Source: Schlegelella_A sp031360885 (GTDB lineage: Bacteria; Pseudomonadota; Gammaproteobacteria; Burkholderiales; Burkholderiaceae_C). From it: DNA of 11,267 nt. The stretch's first letter is position 1, and the number at the start of each line of letters is the position of its first letter. The translations under genes and the position numbers were made by a program. The DNA lies in the NCBI GenBank assembly GCA_031360885.1, contig JANMCC010000165.1, forward strand, positions 1-11,267. The letters run 5' to 3'. Shown in pieces: positions 1 through 10,207 of the stretch. Under the pieces are notes generated by a model that was given only the letters and a program-made list of their open reading frames with translations, made no database searches and was not told the DNA's origin.

Positions 1-1085
<1,085 letters not shown>

Positions 1086-1086
<1 letters not shown>

Positions 1087-2528
1087 CAGCTGATCGCCGC
1101 CCGCCGCAGGCGCGGGCGGAAGCTCCGGGCGCGCGGGTCGAACGCGTCTCGCACCCCGTCGGCGAACAGGTTCGCGGCCAGCACCAGCGTCACCATGAAG
1201 ACGAAGGCCGAGACGAAGCTCCACCAGACGACCGGGTCGCCGCTCATCTGGCTGCGCGCCAGGTTGATCATGCCGCCGAAGCTGTTCATCGACGGATCGA
1301 CGCCGACGCCCACGTAGGTCAGCACCGCCTCGTAGAGGATCAGCTCGGAAAAGCTCAGCACGGTGGTGATCAGCACCAGGTGCATCACGTTGGGCACGAT
1401 GTGGCGCGCCATGATCCGCGCGTGGCTGACGCCGAAGGCGGTGGCGGCCTGCACGAAGTCGAGCTCGCGCAGCTTCAGCGTCTCGCCGCGAATCAGCCGG
1501 CACAGGGTCGCCCAGCCGGTCAGGCCGAGGATGACGCAGAGGAGGAAGATCTTCAGGTCGGAGCGCTCGGAGCCGGTCTCGAACATCTCGGCGTGCTGGT
1601 CGAGATAGACCTGAACCATCAGCACGCAGGCGGCGATCAGGAGCACGTTCGGCACCGAGGTCAGGGTCGTGTAGACGTACTGGATCGCCTCGTCGACCCA
1701 GCCCTTGAAGTAGCCGGCGAGGACGCCGAGGACGATGGCGAACGGCAGGGTGGCCATGGTCGCCAGGGTGCCGATGACGAACGCCGTGCGCACGCTCTTC
1801 AGCGACTGGTAGAGCACGTCGTTGCCGGTCCGGTCGGTGCCGAGCACGTGGTAGCTGCCGGCCAGCGCGATCACCGGCCCGGCGACGAGGCAGACCACGG
1901 CGAAGGTCGCCAGGCCGGCGCGCACCGGGATGTGGGTTCGGTCGGCAGCGATGTCGCGCAGCGCGCCGCGGGTGCCGGCGTGCGAATGGCGCATCAGGAA
2001 GGCGGCGAGCAGCACCGCCAGCGCGGCCACCGCCAGGCCGCCGGCCAGGCCGGCGAGCACCTTCGCGGTGACGTCGCCCGCCCACTGCGCGTCGGGGTCG
2101 GCGAGGTGCACGCCGCCGAACTTCAGCCGGGCGAAGTCGCGCATCGGCTGGCCGTTCTTCTCCATCGGTTCCTTGATGAAGCTCTTGAAGGCCATCGGCT
2201 GCGAGTAGCCGGTTTCGCGGGTCGCGATCTGCCGGGCCAGCGCGACGTCGAGCACCGACTCGGTGGTCGGCGCGTAGAAGGTGGTCGCGCCCGCCGCGGC
2301 GCCCGGCGCGTTGGCCAGGGCGCGGCGGAAGTGGACGCTGTCGAGCATCGTGACCACCGCGAACAGGATCAGCACGATAGCCGCGCTGAGGGCGGCCGGA
2401 TCGCGCAGCACCTTGTCCCAGGTGGCGCGCAGGTTGGCGCTTCGGCGGACCCGCCAGACGTACCAGACGAGGAGCAGCAGCATCGCCCAGAGGACGATGT
2501 CGGTCCAGAGAAAGACGAATTGCGGCAT
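1086..2528 (-). CDS. Oligopeptide ABC transporter permease, OppC/DppC type with extended N-terminus
   Basis: This inner-membrane permease subunit pairs with the OppB-type protein to form the peptide channel. The C-terminal two thirds (about residues 200-480) is a recognisable OppC core. It has HVLGTDRTGNDVL at 227-239, several hydrophobic spans, and the EAA loop around 360-380 (AATAFGVSHARIMARHIVPN) that docks on the ATPase. OppC/DppC proteins are usually near 300 residues; this one is 480. The extra N-terminal part holds hydrophobic spans at about 7-27 and 47-63, a hydrophilic and probably periplasmic stretch of about 95 residues, and another span near 158-178. The start ATG lies 10 bases after the OppB stop. 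I see no clear Shine-Dalgarno sequence, so reinitiation or coupling is likely. The stop overlaps the downstream ATPase start by one base. Family assignment is firm; topology was estimated by eye. Confidence 0.93.
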
Positions 2529-2538
2529 GCGGGAGGCG

Positions 2539-3522
2539 TCAGGCGAGGCGGACCCGCGGATCGGCCCAGGTGTAGGCGAGGTCGATCGCGATGTAGCTGG
2601 CGATGTAGAGCACCGCGCCGACGAAGACCATCGAGCGGACGATCGCGAAGTCCTGGCCGGCGATCGCCTCGATCACGAACGCGCCGAGGCCGGGGATGCC
2701 GAAGAAGCTCTCGAACACCAGGCTGCCCAGGAACACGTACGGCAGGTACGAGCCGGCGCTGGTGATGATCGGGATCAGCGCGTTCTTCAGCACGTGGCGG
2801 AACAGCACGACCGATTCGGGCAGGCCCTTGGCGCGGGCAGTGCGCACGTAGTCCTTGCCGGTCTCCTCGAGGAACATCGCCCGGTACAGGCGCGACTCCG
2901 TGCCCAGGCGCGCCAGCAGCGAGAGGCCGATCGGCATGAGCAGGAACTTCACCGCGTCGAGCCCGCCGGCGTAGCCCGAGATCGGCACCAGGTGGAGGCT
3001 GCGGGAGAAGAAGAACTGGCCGACGATGATGTAGAACAGGCTCGAGATCGAGAGCATCAGGACGCACAGCACCACGCCCCAGAAGTCGATCTTCGAATGC
3101 CGGAAGAAGACGAGCAGCAGGGCGAACGCCGTGCTCGCGATCACCTGCAGGATGAAGAGCGGCACGGCGAGCTGCAGGCTGACCCACATCCGGGTCTTGA
3201 TCTCGTGGCCGATGTCGACGCTGCGGCCCGAGTCGGAGCGGCCGAAGTCGAGCGCGAAGAGGGACACCGAGCGCTCCCAGAGCACGGTGCGGGTGACCTT
3301 GGCCGTGCCCTCCTCCTTCGGGTTCCAGTAGAGCGGCCGGTCGTAGCCGCGCTCCGCCTTCCATTTCTCGATCTGCTCCTGCGTCACCCGCTTGCCGCCG
3401 ATGTTCAGGCGCGCCATGTCGTCGGGCGTGTTGACGTTGAAGAACAGGAAGAAGGTGAAGAAGTTGACCCCGATCAGGATCAGCACGCCGTAGCCGACGC
3501 GGCGGATGAGGTAGTTCAGCAC
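2539..3522 (-). CDS. Oligopeptide ABC transporter permease, OppB/DppB type
   Basis: This is the first permease subunit of the peptide importer, in the inner membrane. The 327 residues match the OppB plan. An N-terminal span (about 8-28, beginning LNYLIRRVGYGVLILIGV) leads to a periplasmic segment of about 80 residues. Membrane spans follow from about residue 115, and the EAA loop is near 228-250 (TARAKGLPESVVLFRHVLKN). The FGIPGLG segment (274-280) and the closing DPRVRL are typical of the family. The start is GTG at 3520-3522; the N-terminal OppB motif begins immediately there, whereas the first internal ATG (codon 36) would remove the first span. Only 7 bases separate it from the binding-protein stop. 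No Shine-Dalgarno sequence is visible in front, so translation is probably coupled to the upstream gene. Confidence 0.95.
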   Translation of the reverse strand: MLNYLIRRVGYGVLILIGVNFFTFFLFFNVNTPDDMARLNIGGKRVTQEQIEKWKAERGYDRPLYWNPKEEGTAKVTRTVLWERSVSLFALDFGRSDSGRSVDIGHEIKTRMWVSLQLAVPLFILQVIASTAFALLLVFFRHSKIDFWGVVLCVLMLSISSLFYIIVGQFFFSRSLHLVPISGYAGGLDAVKFLLMPIGLSLLARLGTESRLYRAMFLEETGKDYVRTARAKGLPESVVLFRHVLKNALIPIITSAGSYLPYVFLGSLVFESFFGIPGLGAFVIEAIAGQDFAIVRSMVFVGAVLYIASYIAIDLAYTWADPRVRLA

Positions 3523-3529
3523 GGAAAGA

Positions 3530-5782
3530 CTAGGCCGCTTCGGCCACCGGCAGCGGCGCGGGCCCGACGGGCACCGCGGTCGCCCGCTGCCGCGCCTGGT
3601 AACCGCGGCGCGCGATCCAGACCAGGCCGACGGCGAACGCGATCAGCAGCACCATCGGCCACCAGGTCGGCTGGTTCCACTCGGCCTGCTTGGCGACCCT
3701 GAGCTTCGGGTCGACGCGGTAGTACTTGGCCATGTCGCGGATCAGGATCGACGGCTTGCCGTTGTAGACCCACTGCTGGAAGGCCAGCCCGCCCCAGGGG
3801 AAGTAGCCGAACGACCAGGGCGCGTCCTGCTGCACGATCGCCACCATCTTGTCGATGATCGCCTGCTTCTGCGGCCCGTCGTCGAGCGCCTGCAGTTCGC
3901 GGTACAGCTTGTCGAACTCGGGATTCTCGTAGTTCGAGACGTTCTCGCCCTGCGACTTCGACTTGCCGTTCGGGCCGTAGAGCAGGAACAGGAAGTTCTC
4001 GGCGTCGGGATAGTCGGCGAGCCAGCCCGCCCAGTAGATCTGGTGCTTGCCCTTGAGCGTCTTGTCCTGGAACTGGTTGAAGTCGGTGGCGCGCACCTCG
4101 AGCTGGATGCCGAGCTTGGCGAACTGGCGGACCATCCAGTCGTTCTCGGTCTTCGCCTCGGGCGTGATCGCGCGCTGGAAGTCGTAGTTGAGGACCAGGG
4201 GCTTGCCGGACACGGCATCGCGGCCGCCCGGGTAGCCGGCCTCGGCGAGAAGCTGCTTGGCCTCGTCGATCGAGCGGCGCACGATCTTGCCGTTCTCTAT
4301 CCTGTGCGTCACCGGGTTGTGGAAATCGCCCTGCCCTTCGCGCGACCCGAACAGGCCCGGCGGCACCGGGCCGTGCGAGGCCACGCCGCCCTTGCTGAGG
4401 AAGATCCGGCCGTAGCCCTCTTCCCAGTCGACGGCGATCGAGAGCGCCTGGCGGAGCTTGCGGTGCTTCGCCTGCTCCTCCGGCGTGTTGCCGCGGCCGA
4501 CCACCGGGTCGAGCATGTTGAAGCCGAGGTACCAGTCGGAGATGTCGGTCATCAGCGGGAACTGGTAGCCGCGCTCCTCGAACCGGCGCTTGACGTCGTC
4601 GGAGTTGTTGGCGTCGTTGCGGAAGTCCACGCCCCACTCGGGCCGCTCGATCTCGGGCACGTCGAGGTAGCCCTGCTTGAACTTCTCCTTGCGCGGCACC
4701 TTCTCCTTCTCGATCGTCACGTACAGCGTGTCGACGAAGGGCATGCGCTTGCCGCAGTCGGCCAGCAGCCCGTCCTTCTCGTCGCTCGCCTCGCCTTCGC
4801 AGGGATAGGGCTCGCCGCGAAAGCTCGGGTTGCGCTTCATCACGTGGCGGCGGTCGCGGATGAACTCGGTCATCATGAAGGGACCCGTGCCGACCGGCCA
4901 CTGGTTCAGCGACAGGCCGTTGTCGTTCATCCCGTGCTGCGCATAGAAGGCATCGGCCTCCCAGGGAACGGGCGCCACGAACGGCATCGCCATCCAGTAG
5001 TTCCACTGCGGATACTTGCCCTTGAGGCGGATGCGCAGCAGGTGCGGGTCGGGCGCGTCGGCGCCCTCGAGCGGCCACTTGCGGAAGTCGAGGAAGGGCT
5101 TGTCGCGGATGTCGCGCGGCAGCCCGGCCAGGAGCTTCTGGTCCTCGGCCTTGATCAGCTCGCCGTAGGCCTTCAGGCCGAGCACGTACTCGGCGAACAC
5201 GGCGAACACCGGCGCCTCGATCCGCGTGGTGGCGTGGCGCTTCAACGCGTAGACGAAGTCGTCGGCGACGAGCTCGCGCGAGCCCTGCTGCTCGAAGTCC
5301 CAGGGCGAGCGCTTGTCGCCGAGCTCGGCGCGCGTCAGGTGGTGATAGAGGTACTCGCCCTTCGCGTTCTTCGCGAACGCGGGATGCGGCGCGTACATGA
5401 TGCCGTGCTTGATCGGAATCTCGTAGACGCTCTGCGCGATCTGCTCCGGTGCGGCGTCCTCGGGCAGGCGCTGCCCGGCCTTGTCGAGGTAGTAGGGCTT
5501 GACCACCTGCGCCGCCGCCTTGGGCACGAGCTCGTAAGGGCGCTTCAGGTAGTGGTAGCCGTAGAGCGGCTCGTAGATCTGGTAGGTGTAAGCCGACTCC
5601 GGGTTCGCGTACGACGCGGTCGGATCCAGATAGCGCGGCGAGCGCTCGTCGAAGGAATAGAAGAGCGTGTTCGTCGCCGCCGAGCCGTCGGGGTACGGGC
5701 TGTTGTTGCAGGCCGTGAATGCGAGGGTGGCCGCGAGACAGGCAAGGCCCCGGGCAATGCGGGCTTGAAGGCGCGGTTTCAT
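3530..5782 (-). CDS. Family 5 extracellular solute-binding lipoprotein with C-terminal membrane anchor
   Basis: This is the periplasmic substrate receptor of the importer (SBP_bac_5/OppA-like class). The N-terminus is a short basic region, a hydrophobic stretch and a lipobox-like LAFTAC with Cys25, so it is probably a lipoprotein. Family features include an EPLYGYHYL segment (71-79), VGTGPF (297-302) in the DPHLLRIRL...WPVGTGPF arrangement, and the late AGWLADYPDAENFL motif. C328 and C343 could form a disulfide. At 750 residues it is well above the usual 500-600. It ends with a hydrophobic span at about 707-724, then an Arg-rich stretch (ARRGYQARQR) and a Pro/Ala tail, as expected for a membrane anchor with a cytoplasmic tail. 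Its ATG lies 13 bases after the ldcA stop and 7 bases separate it from oppB, so all are probably co-transcribed. Peptides are the likely ligand; murein peptides are an inference from the ldcA neighbour. Confidence 0.94.
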   Translation of the reverse strand: MKPRLQARIARGLACLAATLAFTACNNSPYPDGSAATNTLFYSFDERSPRYLDPTASYANPESAYTYQIYEPLYGYHYLKRPYELVPKAAAQVVKPYYLDKAGQRLPEDAAPEQIAQSVYEIPIKHGIMYAPHPAFAKNAKGEYLYHHLTRAELGDKRSPWDFEQQGSRELVADDFVYALKRHATTRIEAPVFAVFAEYVLGLKAYGELIKAEDQKLLAGLPRDIRDKPFLDFRKWPLEGADAPDPHLLRIRLKGKYPQWNYWMAMPFVAPVPWEADAFYAQHGMNDNGLSLNQWPVGTGPFMMTEFIRDRRHVMKRNPSFRGEPYPCEGEASDEKDGLLADCGKRMPFVDTLYVTIEKEKVPRKEKFKQGYLDVPEIERPEWGVDFRNDANNSDDVKRRFEERGYQFPLMTDISDWYLGFNMLDPVVGRGNTPEEQAKHRKLRQALSIAVDWEEGYGRIFLSKGGVASHGPVPPGLFGSREGQGDFHNPVTHRIENGKIVRRSIDEAKQLLAEAGYPGGRDAVSGKPLVLNYDFQRAITPEAKTENDWMVRQFAKLGIQLEVRATDFNQFQDKTLKGKHQIYWAGWLADYPDAENFLFLLYGPNGKSKSQGENVSNYENPEFDKLYRELQALDDGPQKQAIIDKMVAIVQQDAPWSFGYFPWGGLAFQQWVYNGKPSILIRDMAKYYRVDPKLRVAKQAEWNQPTWWPMVLLIAFAVGLVWIARRGYQARQRATAVPVGPAPLPVAEAA

Positions 5783-5786
5783 CGAG

Positions 5787-5791
5787 CCTTC
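5787..5791 (-). promoter_or_regulatory. Shine-Dalgarno site (GAAGG) of the solute-binding protein gene
   Basis: GAAGG on the minus strand ends four bases before the ATG at 5782-5780. It lies wholly in the 13-base gap after ldcA. It supports this start and indicates independent initiation within the operon, probably giving the receptor extra translation relative to its upstream genes. Confidence 0.45.
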
Positions 5792-5795
5792 AATG

Positions 5796-6710
5796 CTACC
5801 AGCCGATGAACGCGTTGCGGCCGTCGACCAGCAGCCGCACCCGGGCGCCGACGGGCATCGTCACCTTGATCGGCACGTGGCCGAAGGGCAGGCCGCCGAG
5901 GATCGGCGTCTTCGTCGCCGCGCGGATGCGGGCGATCGCCGTGGCCAGCGAATAGCCGCGGTCGTTCGGAGACTTCTTCCAGGCGTTGAAGGCGCCGAGG
6001 ACGACGGCGCGCTGCCGGTCGAGCACGCCCGCCTGCTGCAGCTGCAGGAGGTTGCGCTCGATCCGGTAGGGATGCTCGTTCACGTCCTCGAGGAACAGGA
6101 TGCCGCCCTTGATGCGCGGGAAATGCGGCGTGCCGAGCAGCGAGTTGAGGACGCAGAGGTTGCCGCCCCAAAGCGTGCCCTGGACGGCGAGGCCGTCGAA
6201 GCCGGCATCGGTGCGAAAGCCGACCGCCTCGAGCGCTCCCGACATGGCTTCGAGAAAGCAGTCGCGGGTGACGTCGTCGACGCCGCCCTCGGCGTCGCTG
6301 CGGCCGAAGTCGTCGCAGGCGAGCGGTCCGGCCCAGGTGATGCCGCCGCCGGCGTGGGCGAGCAGGCCGAGCTGCAGCGAGGTCAGGTCGCTCATGCCGA
6401 CCCAGCGCGTGCCCGACTCCACGCTCTTCGCCACCCGCTTCCAGTCGATCCGGTCGAGCAGCCGCGTCAGGCCGTAGCCACCGCGGCTGGCGAGGGCGAC
6501 GCTCGGCCGCGCGGCGGCGACGCGGTGGATCGCCGCCAGGCGGGTGACGTCGTCGCCGGCGAAGCGCTGCGTTTTCGCCGCCGCCGACTCGTCGATGGCG
6601 ACGCTGAAGCCGAGGGCGCCGAGGCGCTTGGCGGCGCGGCGCAGCGGCACGACCGAGCGCAGCACGCCCGCGGGCGAGAACATCAGCAAGGACGAGGCCG
6701 GCTCGCTCAT
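5796..6710 (-). CDS. ldcA: Murein LD-carboxypeptidase, peptidase family S66
   Basis: This cytoplasmic serine peptidase removes the terminal D-Ala from murein tetrapeptides (L-Ala-D-Glu-mDAP-D-Ala), giving tripeptides for reuse in peptidoglycan recycling. The 304 residues are a normal length for S66. The expected triad is visible: Ser107 in GMSDLTS, Glu208 in LFLEDVNEHPYR and His278 in GLPFGHVPIKVTMPVGA. SRGGYGLTRLL (75-85), also diagnostic of the family, lies upstream of the serine. The ATG at 6710 overlaps the tadA stop in an ATGA junction, so translation is coupled. The gene ends 13 bases before the solute-binding protein gene. The family also includes the microcin C7 self-immunity protein MccF, but the cell-wall context favours LdcA. 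Confidence 0.93.
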   Translation of the reverse strand: MSEPASSLLMFSPAGVLRSVVPLRRAAKRLGALGFSVAIDESAAAKTQRFAGDDVTRLAAIHRVAAARPSVALASRGGYGLTRLLDRIDWKRVAKSVESGTRWVGMSDLTSLQLGLLAHAGGGITWAGPLACDDFGRSDAEGGVDDVTRDCFLEAMSGALEAVGFRTDAGFDGLAVQGTLWGGNLCVLNSLLGTPHFPRIKGGILFLEDVNEHPYRIERNLLQLQQAGVLDRQRAVVLGAFNAWKKSPNDRGYSLATAIARIRAATKTPILGGLPFGHVPIKVTMPVGARVRLLVDGRNAFIGW

Positions 6711-7324
6711 CGCTCGGGCTCGGCGTCGATCTCGAGCGATTCGCCGGCGGGGATGACCGGGGGCAACGGCTCGGCGCCGGGTTCGGCCAGCGCCGGCGGC
6801 GCGGCCCGGCGCTGCCGGTACTGCTCGCGCCGCTCGACGAAGAACGAACGCAGCACCTCGGCGGACTCGGTCGCGAGCACGCCGCCCACGACCTCGGTGT
6901 GGTGGTTCAGCTTCGGCTGGGCGAACACGTCGATCACCGATCCGGCCGCGCCCGCCTTCGGATCGGTCGCGCCGAACACCACCCGCTTGACCCGCGCATG
7001 CAGCAGCGCCATCGCGCACATCGCGCAGGGCTCGAGCGTCACGTAGACCTCGCACTCCGGCAACCGGTAGTTCGCCAGCAGCGTGGCGGCGTGGCGCAGC
7101 GCCACGATCTCGGCATGGGCGGTCGGATCGTGATCGGTGATCGGCCGGTTGTAGCCGGTGGCGACGATCTGGCGGCCGTTCGCGGTCTCGCGGACGATGA
7201 CCGCGCCGACCGGCACTTCGCCCACCAGCCAGGCGTTGTGCGCCTGGTCGAGCGCCAGGCGCATGCCCGACTCGTCGCGCGCGGCAGAGACGGGAAGCGC
7301 GCCGAGGAGCGGAGAGACGGACAT
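6707..7324 (-). CDS. tadA: tRNA-specific adenosine deaminase TadA
   Basis: TadA converts adenosine 34 to inosine in the anticodon of tRNA-Arg(ACG), which lets one tRNA read several CGN codons. The zinc-deaminase motifs are complete: HAE with zinc ligand His70 and catalytic Glu72, and PCAMC with zinc ligands Cys100 and Cys103. The segment after them (VVFGATDPKAGAAGS) and the FFVERRE region match TadA closely. The protein is 205 residues, against 167 in E. coli, because of about 30-35 extra Pro/Ala/Glu-rich C-terminal residues (from about 174) and a slightly long N-terminus. The ATG at 7324 is the first plausible start. ATG 7264 (Met21) sits where the conserved core begins and is an alternative. 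Neither has a clear Shine-Dalgarno sequence. It is the first gene of the minus-strand run, and its stop overlaps the ldcA start by four bases. Confidence 0.95.
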   Translation of the reverse strand: MSVSPLLGALPVSAARDESGMRLALDQAHNAWLVGEVPVGAVIVRETANGRQIVATGYNRPITDHDPTAHAEIVALRHAATLLANYRLPECEVYVTLEPCAMCAMALLHARVKRVVFGATDPKAGAAGSVIDVFAQPKLNHHTEVVGGVLATESAEVLRSFFVERREQYRQRRAAPPALAEPGAEPLPPVIPAGESLEIDAEPER

Positions 7325-7415
7325 CGAAGGCGGGTCGCGGCGCGGCAGAAAGCGAGGATGGAAGCTTAACGCGCGCCGGCCGCAGGTCGCGCGGCGTCGA
7401 CCACCGATCGAGGGC

Positions 7416-7439
7416 CCGTGGACCACGGCATGCATGCCG
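7416..7439. repeat. Two overlapping perfect inverted repeats in the tadA/GT9 divergent intergenic region
   Basis: CCGTGG-A-CCACGG (7416-7428) is a perfect 6-bp dyad around one base. CGGCATGCATGCCG (7426-7439) is a perfect 14-bp palindrome that shares its first three bases with the first dyad. They lie between the divergent tadA (start 7324) and GT9 (start 7544) genes, where promoters for both should be. An operator is possible, as are alternative RNA hairpins, which would overlap the GTG at 7418. I see no convincing -35/-10 pair in 7325-7543, only a weak TATTCT at 7509-7514 on the plus strand. Confidence 0.4.
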
Positions 7440-7543
7440 AAGGCACGGATCGCGGTGCGCTCGTGGATCAGGACCAGCGCTTCCGTCCCGTCGCTCGACG
7501 GTTGGCCGTATTCTGCGTTCGCTGCCCGCGCTTCGACCACCTC

Positions 7544-8608
7544 GTGACCCCGAGCCTTCATCCCGCCACTCCCGACTTCGCGAGCCAGACCGCGGCGGCG
7601 AGGAAGATCCTGATCGTCGAGGTCGCCGGCCTCGGCGACCTCGTCCACTCGCTGGCGGCGATGGGATCGGTGCGCGAGACCTGGCCGCAGGCCGAGCTGC
7701 ACTGCCTGGTGCGCCGCGAGTACGCGGGCCTGCTCGGCCTGGCGCCCTGGATCGACCGGGTCTGGCCGTATCGGCGCGGCCGCTCGCTCGAGCTGTCCTA
7801 TGTGGTCGCCACGGTCCGGGCCTTGCGCGCCGAGCGCTTCGACATCGCGATCGACCTGATGGGCTCGGACCACGCGAGCACCGCCGCCTGGCTGAGCGGC
7901 GCGCCCCGGCGCCTGGTGCGTCGCCCCGGACCGCTGCGCTCGCGACACGCCTGGCGCTGGTTTGGCACCGACGTCGTGGAGCACCCCTTCGGCCAGGAGC
8001 CGATGTACCTGCAGCGCTGGCACGCCCTGCAGCAGGCCGGCGTTCGCTCCGCCGAGCCCGTCTCCAGGCTGGCTCCGGGCGGGTCGCTCGACAAGCTGCC
8101 CGGAGTCGGCGAGGCCGGTGCGCGCTATGTGCACCTGAGCCCGTACACCCGGCACAGCCGCAAGGAATTGCCGCCTGCGCAGTTGGTCGACGTGCTGCTC
8201 CGCCTGCACGAGCAGCACCCCGACCTGCGACTGGCGATCTCCTGCGCCGACTCGCCGCGCGAGCGCCGTGCGCTCGACGAGCTGCTGCGCGCCCTTCCGT
8301 TCCCGCCCTGGCGGGTGTTCGCCGGCACCCTCGACGTCGCGCAACTGCTTGCCCTGATCGAAGGCGCGGCGCTGCACCTGGGCGGCGACACCGGCTCCAT
8401 GCACCTCGCCTGGCTGGCGGGCACGCCCTCGGTCTGCTGGATGTCGGCCCTCGCCAGCTACCGCAGCTGGGCGCCCGATGGCGAGCGGCACGCGATGATC
8501 TATTCGCAGCTGCCGCCTGGCGAGCACCTCCTCGGCATAGCAACCGAAGCGATCGTCGCGCGCGCCCTCGAGCGCCTTGGCGACCAGTGGCCCGACCAGG
8601 CCCGGTAG
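7544..8608 (+). CDS. Glycosyltransferase family 9 protein (heptosyltransferase-like)
   Basis: GT9 enzymes such as WaaC, WaaF and WaaQ transfer heptose from ADP-heptose onto lipopolysaccharide inner core at the cytoplasmic side of the inner membrane. The N-terminal Rossmann half opens with KILIVEVAGLGDLVHSLAA, containing the family's GD-x-x-H motif. The C-terminal half has the donor-site motif GGDTGSMHLAWLAGTPSV. From GTG 7544 the protein is 354 residues, a usual GT9 length, with the fold starting about 20 residues in. An alternative start is GTG 7418 with GAGGG three bases before it, giving 396 residues with 42 more unrelated N-terminal residues. ATG 7430 is also possible. It is the only plus-strand gene, divergent from tadA, and its TAG is one base from the guaA stop. 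Which sugar and acceptor it uses cannot be told; the sequence is not close enough to name waaC or waaF. Confidence 0.88.
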   Translation: MTPSLHPATPDFASQTAAARKILIVEVAGLGDLVHSLAAMGSVRETWPQAELHCLVRREYAGLLGLAPWIDRVWPYRRGRSLELSYVVATVRALRAERFDIAIDLMGSDHASTAAWLSGAPRRLVRRPGPLRSRHAWRWFGTDVVEHPFGQEPMYLQRWHALQQAGVRSAEPVSRLAPGGSLDKLPGVGEAGARYVHLSPYTRHSRKELPPAQLVDVLLRLHEQHPDLRLAISCADSPRERRALDELLRALPFPPWRVFAGTLDVAQLLALIEGAALHLGGDTGSMHLAWLAGTPSVCWMSALASYRSWAPDGERHAMIYSQLPPGEHLLGIATEAIVARALERLGDQWPDQAR

Positions 8609-8609
8609 C

Positions 8610-10193
<1,584 letters not shown>

Positions 10194-10196
10194 GGG

Positions 10197-10201
10197 CCTC
10201 C
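10197..10201 (-). promoter_or_regulatory. Shine-Dalgarno site (GGAGG) of guaA
   Basis: GGAGG on the minus strand is followed by CCC and the ATG at 10193. The 3-base spacer is tighter than usual. It lies in the 14-base gap after the MFS stop and fixes the guaA start, which also matches the conserved N-terminus. Confidence 0.6.
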
Positions 10202-10207
10202 AGGTCG

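Noticed and set aside
1380..3702. Overlapping plus-strand open frames of about 460-470 codons opposite the two permeases
   Set aside because: They are low-complexity His/Arg/Glu/Asp-rich translations lying antisense to clear OppB and OppC genes.
3516..5078. 520-codon minus-strand frame overlapping the binding-protein gene
   Set aside because: It is a shifted reading of the solute-binding protein gene; the translation is Arg/Ala/Gly-rich with no recognisable motif.
5783..5795. Possible terminator or promoter between ldcA and the solute-binding protein gene
   Set aside because: The gap is 13 bases with no stem-loop or promoter elements; only a Shine-Dalgarno-like GAAGG is present.
4043..5809. 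588-codon plus-strand open frame opposite the binding-protein gene
   Set aside because: It is an antisense shadow with Leu/Val/Glu/His-rich low-complexity translation, and the minus-strand gene has a signal sequence and family motifs.
6711..8543. Upstream in-frame extension of the ldcA frame and of the tadA frame
   Set aside because: Both frames stay open far upstream, but the extra translation is Arg/Ala-rich, crosses the GT9 gene on the other strand and adds no homology. The family starts at 6710 and 7324 fit normal protein lengths.
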